From Clusia tigrina (lineage: Eukaryota > Arthropoda > Insecta > Diptera > Clusiidae), in contig OV050033.1 of assembly GCA_920105625.2 (NCBI GenBank), positions 113,235,700 through 113,299,699 on the forward strand: a DNA stretch of 64,000 nucleotides, in the 5' to 3' direction. Under the pieces are notes generated by a model, which made no database searches, had not been told where the DNA came from, and saw only the letters and a list, made by a program, of their open reading frames with translations. Both the position numbers and the translations under genes were made by a program. Of this stretch, positions 13,480-26,198 are shown in pieces; position 1 is the first letter of the stretch, and every line of letters begins with the position of its first letter.

Positions 13480-14030
13480 ACGTACCGTATAGAAGTTAGG
13501 GCCATTTGAAGATTTATCAGTGTTTGATTTGGGACTCAAGGGTAGCATAGCTTTGAGCGATAGCTTAAATTGACAAGAGGCTCGAGTACTTTATTAGTAA
13601 AAAGTTACAAGCATTTGTATGTTGCAAACTTTGATAGGTGTAGGACGTACCGTATAGAAATTAGGGTCATTTGAAGTTTTATCAGTGTTTGATTTGGGAC
13701 TCAAGGGTAGCATAGCTTTGAGCGATAGCTTAAATTGACAAGAGGCTCGAGTACTTTATTGTTACAAAATTTCAAGGTTTTATGACGCTCCAGTAAAAAG
13801 TTACAAGTATTTGTATGTTGCAAACATTGATAGGTGTAGGACGTACCGTATAGAAGTTAGGGCCATTTGAAGTTTTATCAGTGTTTGATTTGGGACTCAA
13901 GGGTAGCATAGCTATGAGCGATAAGTTAAATTGACAAGAGGCTCGAGTACTTTATTGTTACAAAATTTCAAGGTTTTATGACGCTCCAGTAAAAAGTTGC
14001 AAGTATGTTGCAAACTTTGATAGGTGTAGG
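13480..14030. repeat. Transition segment with a 6-bp deletion
   Basis: Ordinary and truncated monomers join the 1506-bp HOR to the long duplicated block. The last monomer (13860-14049) is 190 bp because CATTTG is missing at the 14003/14004 junction (GCAAG joined to TATG). The deletion lies within 30 bp of the first base that can be compared with the start of the window, so it may or may not be part of the duplication. Confidence 0.85.
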
Positions 14031-15029
14031 ACGTACCGTATATAAGTTAGGGCCATTTGAAGTTTTATCAGTGGTTGATTTGGGACTCAAGGGTAGCATA
14101 GCTTTGAGCGATAGCTTAAATTGACAAGAGGCTCGAGTACTTTATTGTTACAAAATTTCAAGGTTTTATGACGCTCCAGCAAAAAGTTACAAGCATTTGT
14201 ATGTTGCAAACTTTGATAGGTGTAGGACGTACCGTATAGAAGTTAGGGCCATTTGAAGATTTATCAGTGTTTGATTTGGGACTCACGGGTAGCATAGCTT
14301 TGAGCGATAGCTTAATTTGACAAGAGGCTCGAGTACTTTGTTGTTACAAAATTTCAAGGTTTTATGACGCTCCAATAAAAAGTTGCAAGCATTTGTATGT
14401 TGCAAACTTTGATAGTTGTAGGACGTACCGTATAGAAGTTAGGGCCATTTGAAGTTTTATCAGTGTTTGACGTGGGACTCAAGGGTAGCATAGCTTTGAG
14501 CGATAGCTTAAATTGACAAGAGGCTCGAGTATTTTATTGTTACAAAATTTCAAGGTTTTATGACGCTCCAGTAAAAAGTTACAATCATTTGTATGTTGCA
14601 AACTTTGATAGGTGTAGGACGTTTCGTATAGAAGTTAGGGCCATTTGAAGTTTTATTAGTGTTTGATTTGGGACTCAGGGGTAGCATAGCTTTGAGCGAT
14701 AGCTTAAATTGACAAGAGGCTCTAGTACTTTATTGTTACAAAATTTCAAGGTTTTATGACGCTCCAGTAAAAAGTTGCAAGCATTTGTATGTTGCAAACT
14801 TTGATAGGTGTAGGACGTACCGTATAGAAGTTAGGGCCATTTGAAGTTTTATTAGTGTTTGATTTGGGACTCAGGGGTAGCATAGCTTTGAGCGATAGCT
14901 TAAATTGACAAGAGGCTCGAGTACTTTATTGTTACAAAATTTCAAGGTTTTATGACGCTCCAGTAAAAAGTTGCAAGCATTTGTATGTTGCAAACTTTGA
15001 TAGGTGTAGGACGTACCGTATAGAAGTTT

Positions 15030-16565
15030 GGGCCATTTGAAGTTTTATCAGTGATTGATTTGGGACTCAAGGGTAGCATAGCTTTGAGCGATAGCTTAAA
15101 TTGACAAGAGGCTCGAGTACTTTATTAGTAAAAAGTTACATGCATTTGTATGTTGCAAACTTTGATAGGTGTAGGACGTACCGTATAGAAGTTAGGGCCA
15201 TTTGAAGTTTTATCAGTGTTTGATTTGGGACTCAAGGGTAGCATAGCTTTGAGCGATAGCTTAAATTGACAAGAGGCTCGAGTACTTTATTGTTACAAAA
15301 TTGCATGGTTTTATGACGCTCCAGTAAAAAGTTACAAGCATTTGTATGTTGCAAACTTTGAGAGGTGTAGGACGTACCGCATAGAAGTTAGGGCCATTTG
15401 AAGATTTATCAGTGTTTGATTTGGGACTCACGGGTAGCATAGCTTTGAGCGATAGCTTAATCTGACAAGAGGCTCGAGTACTTTGATGTTACAAAATTTC
15501 AAGGTTTTATGTCGCTCCTGTAAAAAGTTGCAAGCATTTGTATGTTGCAAACTTTGATAGGCGTAGGACGTACCGTATAGAAGTTAGGGCCATTTGAAGT
15601 TTTATCACTGTTTGACGTGGGACTCAAGGGTAGCATAGCTTTGAGCGATAGCTTAAATTGACAAGAGGCTCGAGTACTTTATTGTTACAAAATTTCAAGG
15701 TTTTATGACGCTCCAGTAAAAGTTACAAGCATTTGTATGTTGCAAACTTTGATAGGTGTAGGACGTACCGTACAGAAGTTAGGGCCATTTGATGATTTAT
15801 CAGTGTTTGATTTGGGACTCAAGGGTTGCATAGCTTTGAGCGATAGCTTAAAATGAGAAGAGGCTTGAGTACTTTATTGTTACAAAATTTCAAGGTTTTT
15901 TGACGCTCCTGTAAAAAGTTACAAGCATTTGTATGTTGCAAACTTTGATAGGTGTAGGACGTACCGTATAGAAGTTAGGGCCATTTGAAGATTTATCAGT
16001 GTTGGATTTGGGACTCAAGGGTAGCATAGCTTTGAGCGATAGCTTAAATTAACAAGAGGCTCGAGTACTTTATTGTTACAAAATTTCAAGGTTTTATGAC
16101 GCTCCAGTAAAAAGTTGCAAGCATTTGTATGTTGCAAACTTTGATAGGTGTAGGACGTACCGTATAGAAGTTAGGGCCATTTGAAGTTTTATCAGTGGTT
16201 GATTTGGGACTCAAGGGTAGCATAGCTTTGAGCGATAGCTTAAATTGACAAGAGGCTCGAGTACTTTATTGTTACAAAATTTCAAGGTTTTATGACGCTC
16301 CAGTAAAAAGTTGCAAGCATTTGTATGTTGCAAACTTTGATAGGTGTAGGACGTACCGTATAGAAGTTAGGGCCATTTGAAGTTTTATTAGTGTTTGATT
16401 TGGGACTCAGGGGTAGCATAGCTTTGAGCGATAGCTTAAATTGACAAGAGGCTCGAGTACTTTATTGTTACAAAATTTCAAGGTTTTATGACGCTCCAGT
16501 AAAAAGTTGCAAGCATTTGTATGTTGCAAACTTTGATAGGTGTAGGACGTACCGTATAGAAGTTT
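15030..16565. repeat. 8-monomer HOR unit, 1536 bp, in the distant copy
   Basis: Same structure and length as 1000-2535, displaced by 14,030 bp. It carries TTGCATGG at 15301 where 1000-2535 has TTTCAAGG. Confidence 0.9.
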
Positions 16566-17905
16566 GGGCCATTTGAAGTTTTATCAGTGATTGATTTGGG
16601 ACTCAAGGGTAGCATAGCTTTGAGCGATAGCTTAAATTGACAAGAGGCTCGAGTACTTTATTAGTAAAAAGTTACATGCATTTGTATGTTGCAAACTTTG
16701 ATAGGTGTAGGACGTACCGTATAGAAGTTAGGGCCATTTGAAGTTTTATCAGTGTTTGATTTGGGACTCAAGGGTAGCATAGCTTTGAGCGATAGCTTAA
16801 ATTGACAAGAGGCTCGAGTACTTTATTGTTACAAAATTGCATGGTTTTATGACGCTCCAGTAAAAAGTTACAAGCATTTGTATGTTGCAAACTTTGAGAG
16901 GTGTAGGACGTACCGCATAGAAGTTAGGGCCATTTGAAGATTTATCAGTGTTTGATTTGGGACTCACGGGTAGCATAGCTTTGAGCGATAGCTTAATCTG
17001 ACAAGAGGCTCGAGTACTTTGATGTTACAAAATTTCAAGGTTTTATGTCGCTCCTGTAAAAAGTTGCAAGCATTTGTATGTTGCAAACTTTGATAGGCGT
17101 AGGACGTACCGTATAGAAGTTAGGGCCATTTGAAGTTTTATCACTGTTTGACGTGGGACTCAAGGGTAGCATAGCTTTGAGCGATAGCTTAAATTGACAA
17201 GAGGCTCGAGTACTTTATTGTTACAAAATTTCAAGGTTTTATGACGCTCCAGTAAAAGTTACAAGCATTTGTATGTTGCAAACTTTGATAGGTGTAGGAC
17301 GTACCGTACAGAAGTTAGGGCCATTTGATGATTTATCAGTGTTTGATTTGGGACTCAAGGGTTGCATAGCTTTGAGCGATAGCTTAAAATGAGAAGAGGC
17401 TTGAGTACTTTATTGCTACAAAATTTCAAGGTTTTTTGACGCTCCTGTAAAAAGTTACAAGCATTTGTATGTTGCAAACTTTGATAGGTGTAGGACGTAC
17501 CGTATAGAAGTTAGGGCCATTTGAAGATTTATCAGTGTTGGATTTGGGACTCAAGGGTAGCATAGCTTTGAGCGATAGCTTAAATTGACAAGAGGCTCGA
17601 GTACTTTATTGTTACAAAATTTCAAGGTTTTATGACGCTCCAGTAAAAAGTTGCAAGCATTTGTATGTTGCAAACTTTGATAGGTGTAGGACGTACCGTA
17701 TAGAAGTTAGGGCCATTTGAAGTTTTATTAGTGTTTGATTTGGGACTCAGGGGTAGCATAGCTTTGAGCGATAGCTTAAATTGACAAGAGGCTCGAGTAC
17801 TTTATTGTTACAAAATTTCAAGGTTTTATGAAGCTCCAGTAAAAAGTTGCAAGCATTTGTATGTTGCAAACTTTGATAGGTGTAGGACGTACCGTATAGA
17901 AGTTT
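16566..17905. repeat. 7-monomer HOR derivative, 1340 bp, in the distant copy
   Basis: Counterpart of 2536-3875 with the same missing monomer, so that loss predates the long duplication. It carries TTGCATGG at 16837. Confidence 0.9.
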
Positions 17906-19682
17906 GGCCCATTTGAAGTTTTATCAGTGATTGATTTGGAACTCAAGGGTAGCATAGCTTTGAGCGATAGCTTAAATTGATAAGAGGCTCGAGTACTTTA
18001 TTAGTAAAAAGTTACATGCATTTGTATGTTGCAAACTTTGATAGGTGTAGGACGTACCGTATAGAAGTTAGGACCATTTGAAGTTTTATCAGTGTTTGAT
18101 TTGGGACTCAAGGGTAGCATAGCTTTGAGCGATAGCTTTAATTGACAAGAGGCTCGAGTACTTTATTGTTACAAAATTTCAAGGTTTTATGACGCTCCAG
18201 TAAAAAGTTACAAGCATTTGTATGTTACAAACTTTGATAGGTGTAAGACGTACCGTATAGAAGTTAGGGCCATGTGAAGTTTTATCAGTGTTTGATTTGG
18301 GACTCAAGGGTAGCATAGCTTTGAGCGATAGTTTAAATCGACAAGAGGCTCGAGTACTTTATTGTTACAAAATTTCAAGGTTTTATGACGCTCCAGTAAA
18401 AAGTTGTAAGCATTTGTATGTTGCAAACTTTGATAGGTGTAGGACGTACCGTATAGAAGTTAGGGCCATTTTAAGTCTTATCAGTGTTTGATTTGGGACT
18501 CAAGGGTAGCATAGCTTTGAGCGATAGTTTAAATCGACAAGAGGCTCGAGTACTTTATTGTTACAAAATTTCAAGGTTTTATGACGCTCCAGTAAAAAAT
18601 TACAAGCATTTGTATGTTGCAAACTTTGAGAGGTGTATGACGTGCCGTATAGAAGTTAGGGCCATTTGAAGTATTATCAGTGTCTGATTTGGGACTCAAG
18701 GGTAGCATAGCTTTGAGCGATAACTTAAATTGACAAGAGGCTCGAGTACTTTATTGTTACAAAATTTCAAGGTTTTATGACGCTCCAGTAAAAAGTTGCA
18801 AGCATTTGTATGTTGCAAACTTTGATAGGTGTAGGACGTACCGTATAGAAGATAGGGCCATTTGAAGTTTTATCAGTGATTGATTTGGGACTCAAGGGTA
18901 GCATAGCTTTGAGCGATAGCTTAAATTGACAAGAGGCTCGAGTACTTTATTGTTACAAAATTTCAAGGTTTTATGACGCTCCAGTAAAAAGTTACAAGCA
19001 TTTGTATATTGCATACTTTGATAGGTGTAGGACGTACCGCATAGAAGTTAGGGCCATTTGAAGATTTATCAGTGTTTGATTTGGGACTCAAGGGTAGCAT
19101 AGCTTTGAGCGATAGCTTAAATTGACAAGAGGCTCGAGTACTTTATTGTTACAGAATTTCAAGGTTGTATGACGCTCCAGTAAAAAGTTACAAGCATTTG
19201 TATGTTGCAAACTTTTATAGGTGTAGGACGTACCGTATAGAAGTTAGGGCCATTTGAAGTATTATCAGTTTTTGATTTGGGACTCAAGGGTAGCATAGCT
19301 TTAAGCGATAACTTAAATTGACAAGAGGCTCGAGTACTTTATTGTTACAAAATTTCAAGGTTTTATGACGCTCCAGTAAAAAGTTACAGGCATTTGTATA
19401 TTGCAAACTTTGATAGTTGTAGGACGTACCGTATAGAAGTTAGGGCCATTTGAAGTTTTATCAGTGTTTGATGTGGGACTCAAGGGTAGCATAGCTTTGA
19501 GCGATAGCTTAAATTGACAAGAGGCTCGAGTACTTTATTAGTAAAAAGTTACAAGCATTTGTATGTTGCAAACTTTGATAGGTGTAGGACGTACCGTATA
19601 GAAATTAGGGCCATTTGAAGTTTTATCAGTGTTTGATTTGGGACTCAAGGGTAGCATAGCTTTGAGCGATAGCTTAAATTGA

Positions 19683-20270
19683 TAAGAGGCTCGAGTACTT
19701 TATTGTTACAAAATTTCAAGGTTTTATGACGCTCCAGTAAAAAGTTACAAGCATTTGTATGTTGCAAACTTTGAGAGGTGTATGACGTTCCGTATAGAAG
19801 TTAGGGCCATTTGAAGTATTATCAGTGTTTGATTTGGGACTCAAGGGTAGCATAGCTTTGAGCGATAACTTAAATTGACAAGAGGCTCGAGTACTTTATT
19901 GTTACAAAATTTCAAGGTTTTATGACGCTCCAGTAAAAAGTTGCAAGCATTTGTATGTTGCAAACTTTGACAGGTGTAGGACGTACCGTATAGAAGTTAG
20001 GTCCATTTGAAGTTTTATCAGTCATTGATTTGGGACTCAAGGGTAGCATAGCTTTGAGCGATAGCTTAAATTGACAAGAGGCTCGAGTACTTTATTGTTA
20101 CAAAATTTCAAGGTTTTATGACGCTCCAGTAAAAACTTACAAGCATTTGTATGTTGCAAACTTTGATAGGTGTAGGACGTACCGTATAGAAGTTAGGGCC
20201 ATTTGAAGATTTATCAGTGTTTGATTTGGGACTCACGGGTAGCATAGATTTGAGCGATAGCTTAAATTGA
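19683..20270. repeat. 3-monomer HOR unit, 588 bp (first)
   Basis: TATGACGTTCC at 19781 recurs at 20369, and GACAGGTGTAGG near 19968 recurs near 20556, giving 3 x 196 bp. The two units differ at several single bases. Confidence 0.85.
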
Positions 20271-20858
20271 CAAGAGGCTCGAGTACTTTATTGTTACAAA
20301 ATTTCAAGGTTTTATGACGCTCCAGTAAAAAGTTACAAGCATTTGTATGTTGCAAACTTTGAGAGGTGTATGACGTTCCGTATAGAAGTTAGGGCCATTT
20401 GAAGTATTATCAGTGTTTGATTTGGGACTCAAGGGTAGCATAGCTTTGAGCGATAACTTAAATTGACAAGAGGCTCGAGTACTTTATTGTTACAAAATTT
20501 CAAGGTTTTATGACGCTCCAGTAAAAAGTTGCAAGCATTTGTATGTTGCAAACTTTGACAGGTGTAGGACGTACCGTACAGAAGTTAGAGCCATTTGAAG
20601 TTTTATCAGTGATTGATTTGGGACTCAAGGGTAGCATAGCTTTGAGCGATAGCTTAAATTGACAAGAGGCTCGAGTACTTTATTGTTACAAAATTTCAAG
20701 GTTTTATGACGCTCCAGTAAAAAGTTACAAGCATTTGTATATTGCAAACTTTGATAGGTGTAAAACGTACCGTATAGAAGTTAGGGCCATTTGAAGATTT
20801 ATCAGTGTTTGATTTGGGACTCACGGGTAGCATAGCTTTGAGCGATAGCTTAAATTGA
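20271..20858. repeat. 3-monomer HOR unit, 588 bp (second)
   Basis: Second copy of 19683-20270. The pattern stops where the next monomer has TTGCAAG in place of TTACAAG (about 20921). Confidence 0.85.
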
Positions 20859-21371
20859 AAAGAGGCTCGAGTACTTTATTGTTACAAAATTTCAAGGTTT
20901 TATGACGCTCCAGTAAAAAGTTGCAAGCATTTGTATGTTGCAAACTTTGATAGGCGTTGGACGTACCGTATAGAAGTTAGGGCCATTTGAAGTTTTATCA
21001 GTGTTTGATTTGGGACTCAAGGGTAGCATAGCTTTGAGCGATAGCTTAAATTGACAAGAGACTCGAGTACTTTATTGTTACAAAATTTCAAGGTTTTATG
21101 ACGCTCCAGTAAAAAGTTGCAAGCATTTGTATGTTGCAAACTTTGATAGGTGTAGGACGTACCGTACAGAAGTTAGGGCCATTTGAAGTTTTATCAGTGA
21201 TTGATATGGGACTCAAGGGTAGCATAGCTTTGAGCGATAGCTTAAATTGACAAGAGACTCGAGTACTTTATTGTTACAAAATTTCAAGGTTTTATGACGC
21301 TCCAGTAAAAAGTTACAAGCATTTGTATGTTGCAAACTTTGATAGGTGTAGGACGTACCGTATAGAAGTTA

Positions 21372-21560
21372 GGGCCATTTTATCAGTGTTTGATTTGAGA
21401 TTCAAGGGTAGCATAGCTTTGAGCGATAGCTTAAATTGACAAGAGGCTCGAGTACTTTATTGTTACAAAATTTCAAGGTTTTATGACGCTCCAGTAAAAA
21501 GTTGCAAGCATTTGTATGTTGCAAACTTTGATAGGTGTAGGACGTACCGTATAGAAGTTT
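21372..21560 (+). repeat. Representative 189-bp monomer (7-bp deletion lineage)
   Basis: Seven bases are missing near the monomer start, giving GGCCATTTTATCAG instead of the usual longer form, and the copy then reads TTTGAGATTCAAGG. The same combination occurs near 32803, 33935, 35667, 36799 and 43105. A sister copy near 30485 reads CCATTTGATCAG followed by GAGGTTCAAGG and differs at the deletion by one base. The shared downstream substitutions indicate one ancestral deletion. Four of the copies lie inside the 2864-bp tandem duplication. Confidence 0.9.
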
Positions 21561-22569
21561 GGGCCATTTGAAGTTTTATCAGTGATTGATTTGGGACTGA
21601 AGGGTAGCATAGCTTTGAGCGATAGCTTAAATTGACAAGAGGCTCGAGTACTTTATTAGTAAAAAGTTACAAGCATTTGTATGTTGCAAACTTTGATAGG
21701 TGTAGGACGTACCGTATAGAAATTAGAGCCATTTGAAGTTTTATCAGTGTTTGATTTGGGACTCAAGGGTAGCATAGCTTTGAGCGATAACTTAAATTGA
21801 CAAGAGGCTCGAGTACTTTATTGTTACAAAATTTCAAGGTTTTATGACGCTCCAGTAAAAAGTTACAGGCATTTGTATGTTGCAAACTTTGAGAGGTGTA
21901 TGACGTTCCGTATAGAAGTTAGGGCCATTTGAAGTATTATCAGTGTTTGATTTGGGACTCAAGGGTAGCATAGCTTTGAGCGATAACTTAAATTGACAAG
22001 AGGCTCGAGTACTTTATTAGTAAAAAGTTACAAGCATTTGTATGTTGCAAACTTTGATAGGTGTAGGACGTACCGTATAGAAATTAGGGTCATTTGAAGT
22101 TTTATCAGTGTTTGATTTGGGAGTCAAGGGTAGCATAGCTTTGAGCGATAGCTTAAATTGACAAGAGGCTCGAGTACTTTATTGTTACAAAATTTCAAGG
22201 TTTTATGACGCTCCAGTAAAAAGTTACAAGCATTTGTATGTTGCAAACATTGATAGGTGTAGGACGTACCGTATAGAAGTTAGGGCCATTTGAAGTTTTA
22301 TCAGTGTTTGATTTGGGGCTCAAGGGTAGCATAGCTTTGAGCGATAGCTTAAATTGACAAGAGGCTCGAGTACTTTATTGTTACAAAATTTCAAGGTTTT
22401 ATGACGCTCCAGTAAAAAGTTACAAGCATTTGTATGTTACAAACTTTGATAGGTGTAGGACGTACCGTATAGAAGTTAGGGCCATTTGAAGTTTTATCAG
22501 TGTTTGATTTGGGACTCAAGGGTAGCATAGCTTTGAGCGATAGTTTAAATTGACAAGAGGCTCGAGTAC

Positions 22570-22745
22570 TTTATTGTTACAAAATTTCAAGGTTTTATGA
22601 CGCTCCAGTAAAAAGTTACAAGCATTTGTATGTTGCAAACTTTGAGAGGTGTATGACTTTATTGTTACAAAATTTCAAGGTTTTATGACGCTCCAGTAAA
22701 AAGTTACAAGCATTTGTATGTTGCAAACTTTGAGAGGTGTATGAC
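22570..22745. repeat. 88-bp partial-monomer tandem duplication
   Basis: The segment 22570-22657 is repeated at 22658-22745. At the inner junction GTATGAC runs straight into TTTATTGTTAC, so about half a monomer is duplicated and the normal GTTCCGTATAG continuation appears only after the second copy. The shared bases at the break (AC followed by T) are too few for ordinary homologous exchange. It is the only sub-monomer duplication I found. Confidence 0.9.
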
Positions 22746-24364
22746 GTTCCGTATAGAAGTTAGGGCCATTTGAAGTATTATCAGTGTTTGATTTGGGACT
22801 CAAGGGTAGCATAGCTTTGAGCGATAACTTAAATTGACAAGAGGCTCGAGTACTTTATTGTTACAAAGTTTCAAGGTTTTATGACGCACCAGTAAAAAGT
22901 TGCAAGCATTTGTATGTTGCAAACTTTGATAGGTGTAGGACGTACCGTATAGAAGTTAGGGCCATTTGAAGTTTTATCAGTGATTGATTTGGGACTCAAG
23001 GGTAGCATAGCTTTGAGCGATAGCTTAAATTGACAAGAGGCTCGAGTACTTTATTGTTACAAAATTTCAAGGTTTTATGACGCTCCAGTAAAAAGTTACA
23101 AGCGTTTGTATGTTGCAAACGTTGATAGGTGTAGGACGTACCGTATAGAAGTTAGGGCCATTTGAAGTTTTATCAATGTTTGATTTGGGACTCAAGGGTA
23201 GCATAGCTTTGAGCGATAGCTTAAATTGACAAGAGGCTCGAGTACTTTATTGTTACAAAATTTCAAGGTTTTATGACGCTCCAGTAAAAAGTTACAAGCA
23301 TTTGTATGTTGCAAACTTTGATAGGTGTAGGACGTGCCGTATAGAAGTTAGGGCCATTTGAAGTATTATCAGTGTTTGATTTGGGACTCAAGGGTAGCAT
23401 AGCTTTGAGCGATAACTTAAATTGACAAGAGGCTCGAGTTCTTTATTGTTACAAAATTTCAAGGTTTTATGACGCTCCAGTAAAAAGTTACAGGCATTTG
23501 TATGTTGCAAACTTTGATAGTTGTAGGACGTACCGTATAGAAGTTAGGGCCATTTGAAGTTTTACCAGTGTTTGACGTATGACTCTAGGGTAGCATAGCT
23601 TTGAGCGATAGCTTAAATTGACAAGAGGCTCGAGTACTTTATTGTTACAAAATTTCAAGGTTTTATGACGCTCCAGTAAAAAGTTACAAGCATTTGTATG
23701 TTGCAAACATTGATAGGTGTAGGACGTACCGTATAGAAGTTAGGGCCATTTGATGATTTATCAGTGTTTGATTTGGTACTCAAGGGTTGCATAGCTTTGA
23801 GCGATAGCTTAAATTGAGAAGAGGCTCGAGTACTTTATTGTTACAAAATTTCAAGGTTTTTTGACGCTCCTGTAAAAAGTTACAAGCATTTGTATGTTGC
23901 AAACTTTGATAGGTGTAGGACGTACCGTATAGAAGTTAGGGCCATTTGAAGATTTATCAGTGTTTGATTTGGGACTCAAGGGTAGCATAGCTTTGAGCGA
24001 TAGCTTAAATTGACAAGAGGCTCGAGTACTTTATTGTTACAAAATTTCAAGGTTTTATGACGCTCCAGTAAAAAGTTGCAAGCATTTGTATTTTGCAAAC
24101 TTTGATAGGTGTAGGACGTACCGTATAGAAGTTAGGGCCATTTGAAGTTTTATCAGTGTTTGATTTGGGACTCAAGGGTAGCATAGCTTTGAGCGATAGC
24201 TTAAATTGACAAGAGGCTCGAGTACTTTATTGTTACAAAATTTCAAGGTTTTATGACGCTCCAGTAAAAATTTGCAAGCATTTGTATGTTGCAAACTTTG
24301 ATAGGTGTAGGACGTACCGTATAGAAGTTTGGACCATTTGAAGTTTTATCAGTGATTGATTTGG

Positions 24365-25281
24365 GGCTCAAGGGTAGCATAGCTTTGAGCGATAGCTTAA
24401 ATTGGCAAGACGCTCGAGTACTTTATTAGTAAAAAGTTACAAGCATTTGTATGTTGCAAACTTTGATAGGTGTAGGACGTACCGTATAGAAATAAGGTCA
24501 TTTGAAGTTTTATCAGTGTTTGATTTGGGACTGAATGGTAGCATAGCTTTGAGCGATAGCTTAAATTGACAAGAGGCTCGAGTACTTTATTGTTACAAAA
24601 TTTCAAGGTTTTATGACGCTCCAGTAAAAAGTTACAGGCATTTGTATGTTACAAACTTTGATAGGTGTAGGACATACCGTACAGAAGTTAGGGCCATTTG
24701 AAGTTTTATCAGTGTTTGATTTGGGACTCAAGGGTAGCATAGCTTTGAGCGATAGTTTAAATTGACAAGAGGCTCGAGTACTTTATTGTTACAAAATTTC
24801 AAGGTTTTATGACGCTCCAGTAAAAAGTTACAAGCATTTGTATGTTGCAAACTTTGAGAGGTGTATGACGTTCCGTATAGAAGTTAGGGCCATATGAAGT
24901 TTTATCAGTGTTTGACGTGGGACTCAAGGGTAGCATAGCTTTGAGCGATAGCTTAAATTGACAAGAGGCTCGAGTACTTTATTAGTAAAAAGTTACAAGC
25001 ATTTGTATGTTGCAAACTTTGATAGGTGTAGGACGTACCGTATAGAAATTAGGGCCATTTGAAGTTTTATCAGTGTTTGATTTGGGACTCAAGGGTAGCA
25101 TAGCTTTGAGCGATAGCTTAAATTAACAAGAGGCTCGAGTACTTTATTGTTACAAAATTTCAAGGTTTTATGACGCTCCAGTAAAAATTTACAAGCATTT
25201 GTATGTTGCAAACTTTGAGAGGTGTATGACGTTCCGTATAGAAGTTAGGGCCATTTGAAGTATTATCAGTGTTTGATTTGG
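24365..25281. repeat. 5-monomer HOR unit, 917 bp (first)
   Basis: Three full and two truncated monomers give 918 bp, less one base in GAAATAAGGTC (near 24487). Private variants are TTGGCAAGACGC, GACTGAATGG and GGACATACCG. They recur 917 bp downstream. The first 500 bp match closely; the rest is more divergent. Confidence 0.88.
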
Positions 25282-26198
25282 GACTCAAGGGTAGCATAGC
25301 TTTGAGCGATAGCTTAAATTGGCAAGACGCTCGAGTACTTTATTAGTAAAAAGTTACAAGCATTTGTATGTTGCAAACTTTGATAGGTGTAGGACGTACC
25401 GTATAGAAATAAGGTCATTTGAAGTTTTATCAGTGTTTGATTTGGGACTGAATGGTAGCATAGCTTTGAGCGATAGCTTAAATTGACAAGAGGCTCGAGT
25501 ACTTTATTGTTACAAAATTTCAAGGTTTTATGACGCTCCAGTAAAAAGTTACAGGCATTTGTATGTTACAAACTTTGATAGGTGTAGGACATACCGTACA
25601 GAAGTTAGGGCCATTTGAAGTTTTATCAGTGTTTGATTTGGGACTCAAGGGTAGCATAGCTTTGAGCGATAGTTTAAATTGACAAGAGGCTCGAGTACTT
25701 TATTGTTACAAAATTTCAAGGTTTTATGACGCTCCAGTAAAAAGTTACAAGCATTTGTATGTTGCAAACTTTGATAGTTGTAGGACGTACCGTATAGAAG
25801 TTAGGGCCATTTGACGTTTTATCCGTGTTTGATGTGGGACTCAAGGGTAGCATAGCTTTGAGCGATAGCTTAAATTGACAAGAGGCTCGAGTACTTTATT
25901 AGTAAAAAGTTACAAGCATTTGAATGTTGCAAACTTTGATAGGTGTAGGACGTACCGTATAGAAATTAGGGCCATTTGAAGTTTTATCAGTGTTTGATTT
26001 GGGACTCAAGGGTAGCATAGCTTTGAGCGATAGCTTAAATTGACAAGAGGCTCGAGTACTTTATTGTTACAAAATTTCAAGGTTTTATGACGCTCCAGTA
26101 AAAAGTTACAAGCATTTGTATGTTGCAAACTTTGAGAGGTGTGTGACGTTCCGTATAGAAGTTAGGGCCATTTGAAGTATTATCAGTGTTTGATTTGG
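25282..26198. repeat. 5-monomer HOR unit, 917 bp (second)
   Basis: Second copy of 24365-25281. It diverges from the first at about 25778 (GATAGTTGTAGG versus GAGAGGTGTATG) but keeps the monomer order and length. Its last part overlaps the start of the 1176-bp HOR. Confidence 0.85.

Larger units (their letters stand above)
14031..18130. repeat. Long duplicated block, copy 2 (partner 1-4100)
   Basis: Near-identical to the first 4.1 kb of the window, including rare private variants such as GACGTTTCGT near 14620 (partner near 590), GGCTCTAG near 14720, and two monomers with a 1-bp deletion (CCAGTAAAAGTTAC). Both HOR units in this copy carry TTGCATGG (15301 and 16837), where both units in the first copy have TTTCAAGG. 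The left edge of the homology cannot be fixed because the partner runs off the window. Confidence 0.93.
18131..24364. repeat. Mixed satellite region, mostly full-length monomers
   Basis: HOR structure is weaker here. Variants such as TATGACGTTCCG, GAAGTATTATCAG, TTACAGGC and GATAACTT become common. Two successive monomers at 18288-18669 share GATAGTTTAAATCGAC, a 196-bp tandem duplication. The region also contains the 588-bp trimer pair (19683-20858) and the 88-bp partial duplication (22570-22745). No gene is seen. Confidence 0.85.

Noticed and set aside
1..18130. The 14-kb-spaced identity as an assembly artefact
   Set aside because: The copies have consistent substitutions (TTGCATGG twice, single bases near 2360 and 2957) and different right flanks, which argues for two real loci. 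Without reads it cannot be excluded fully.
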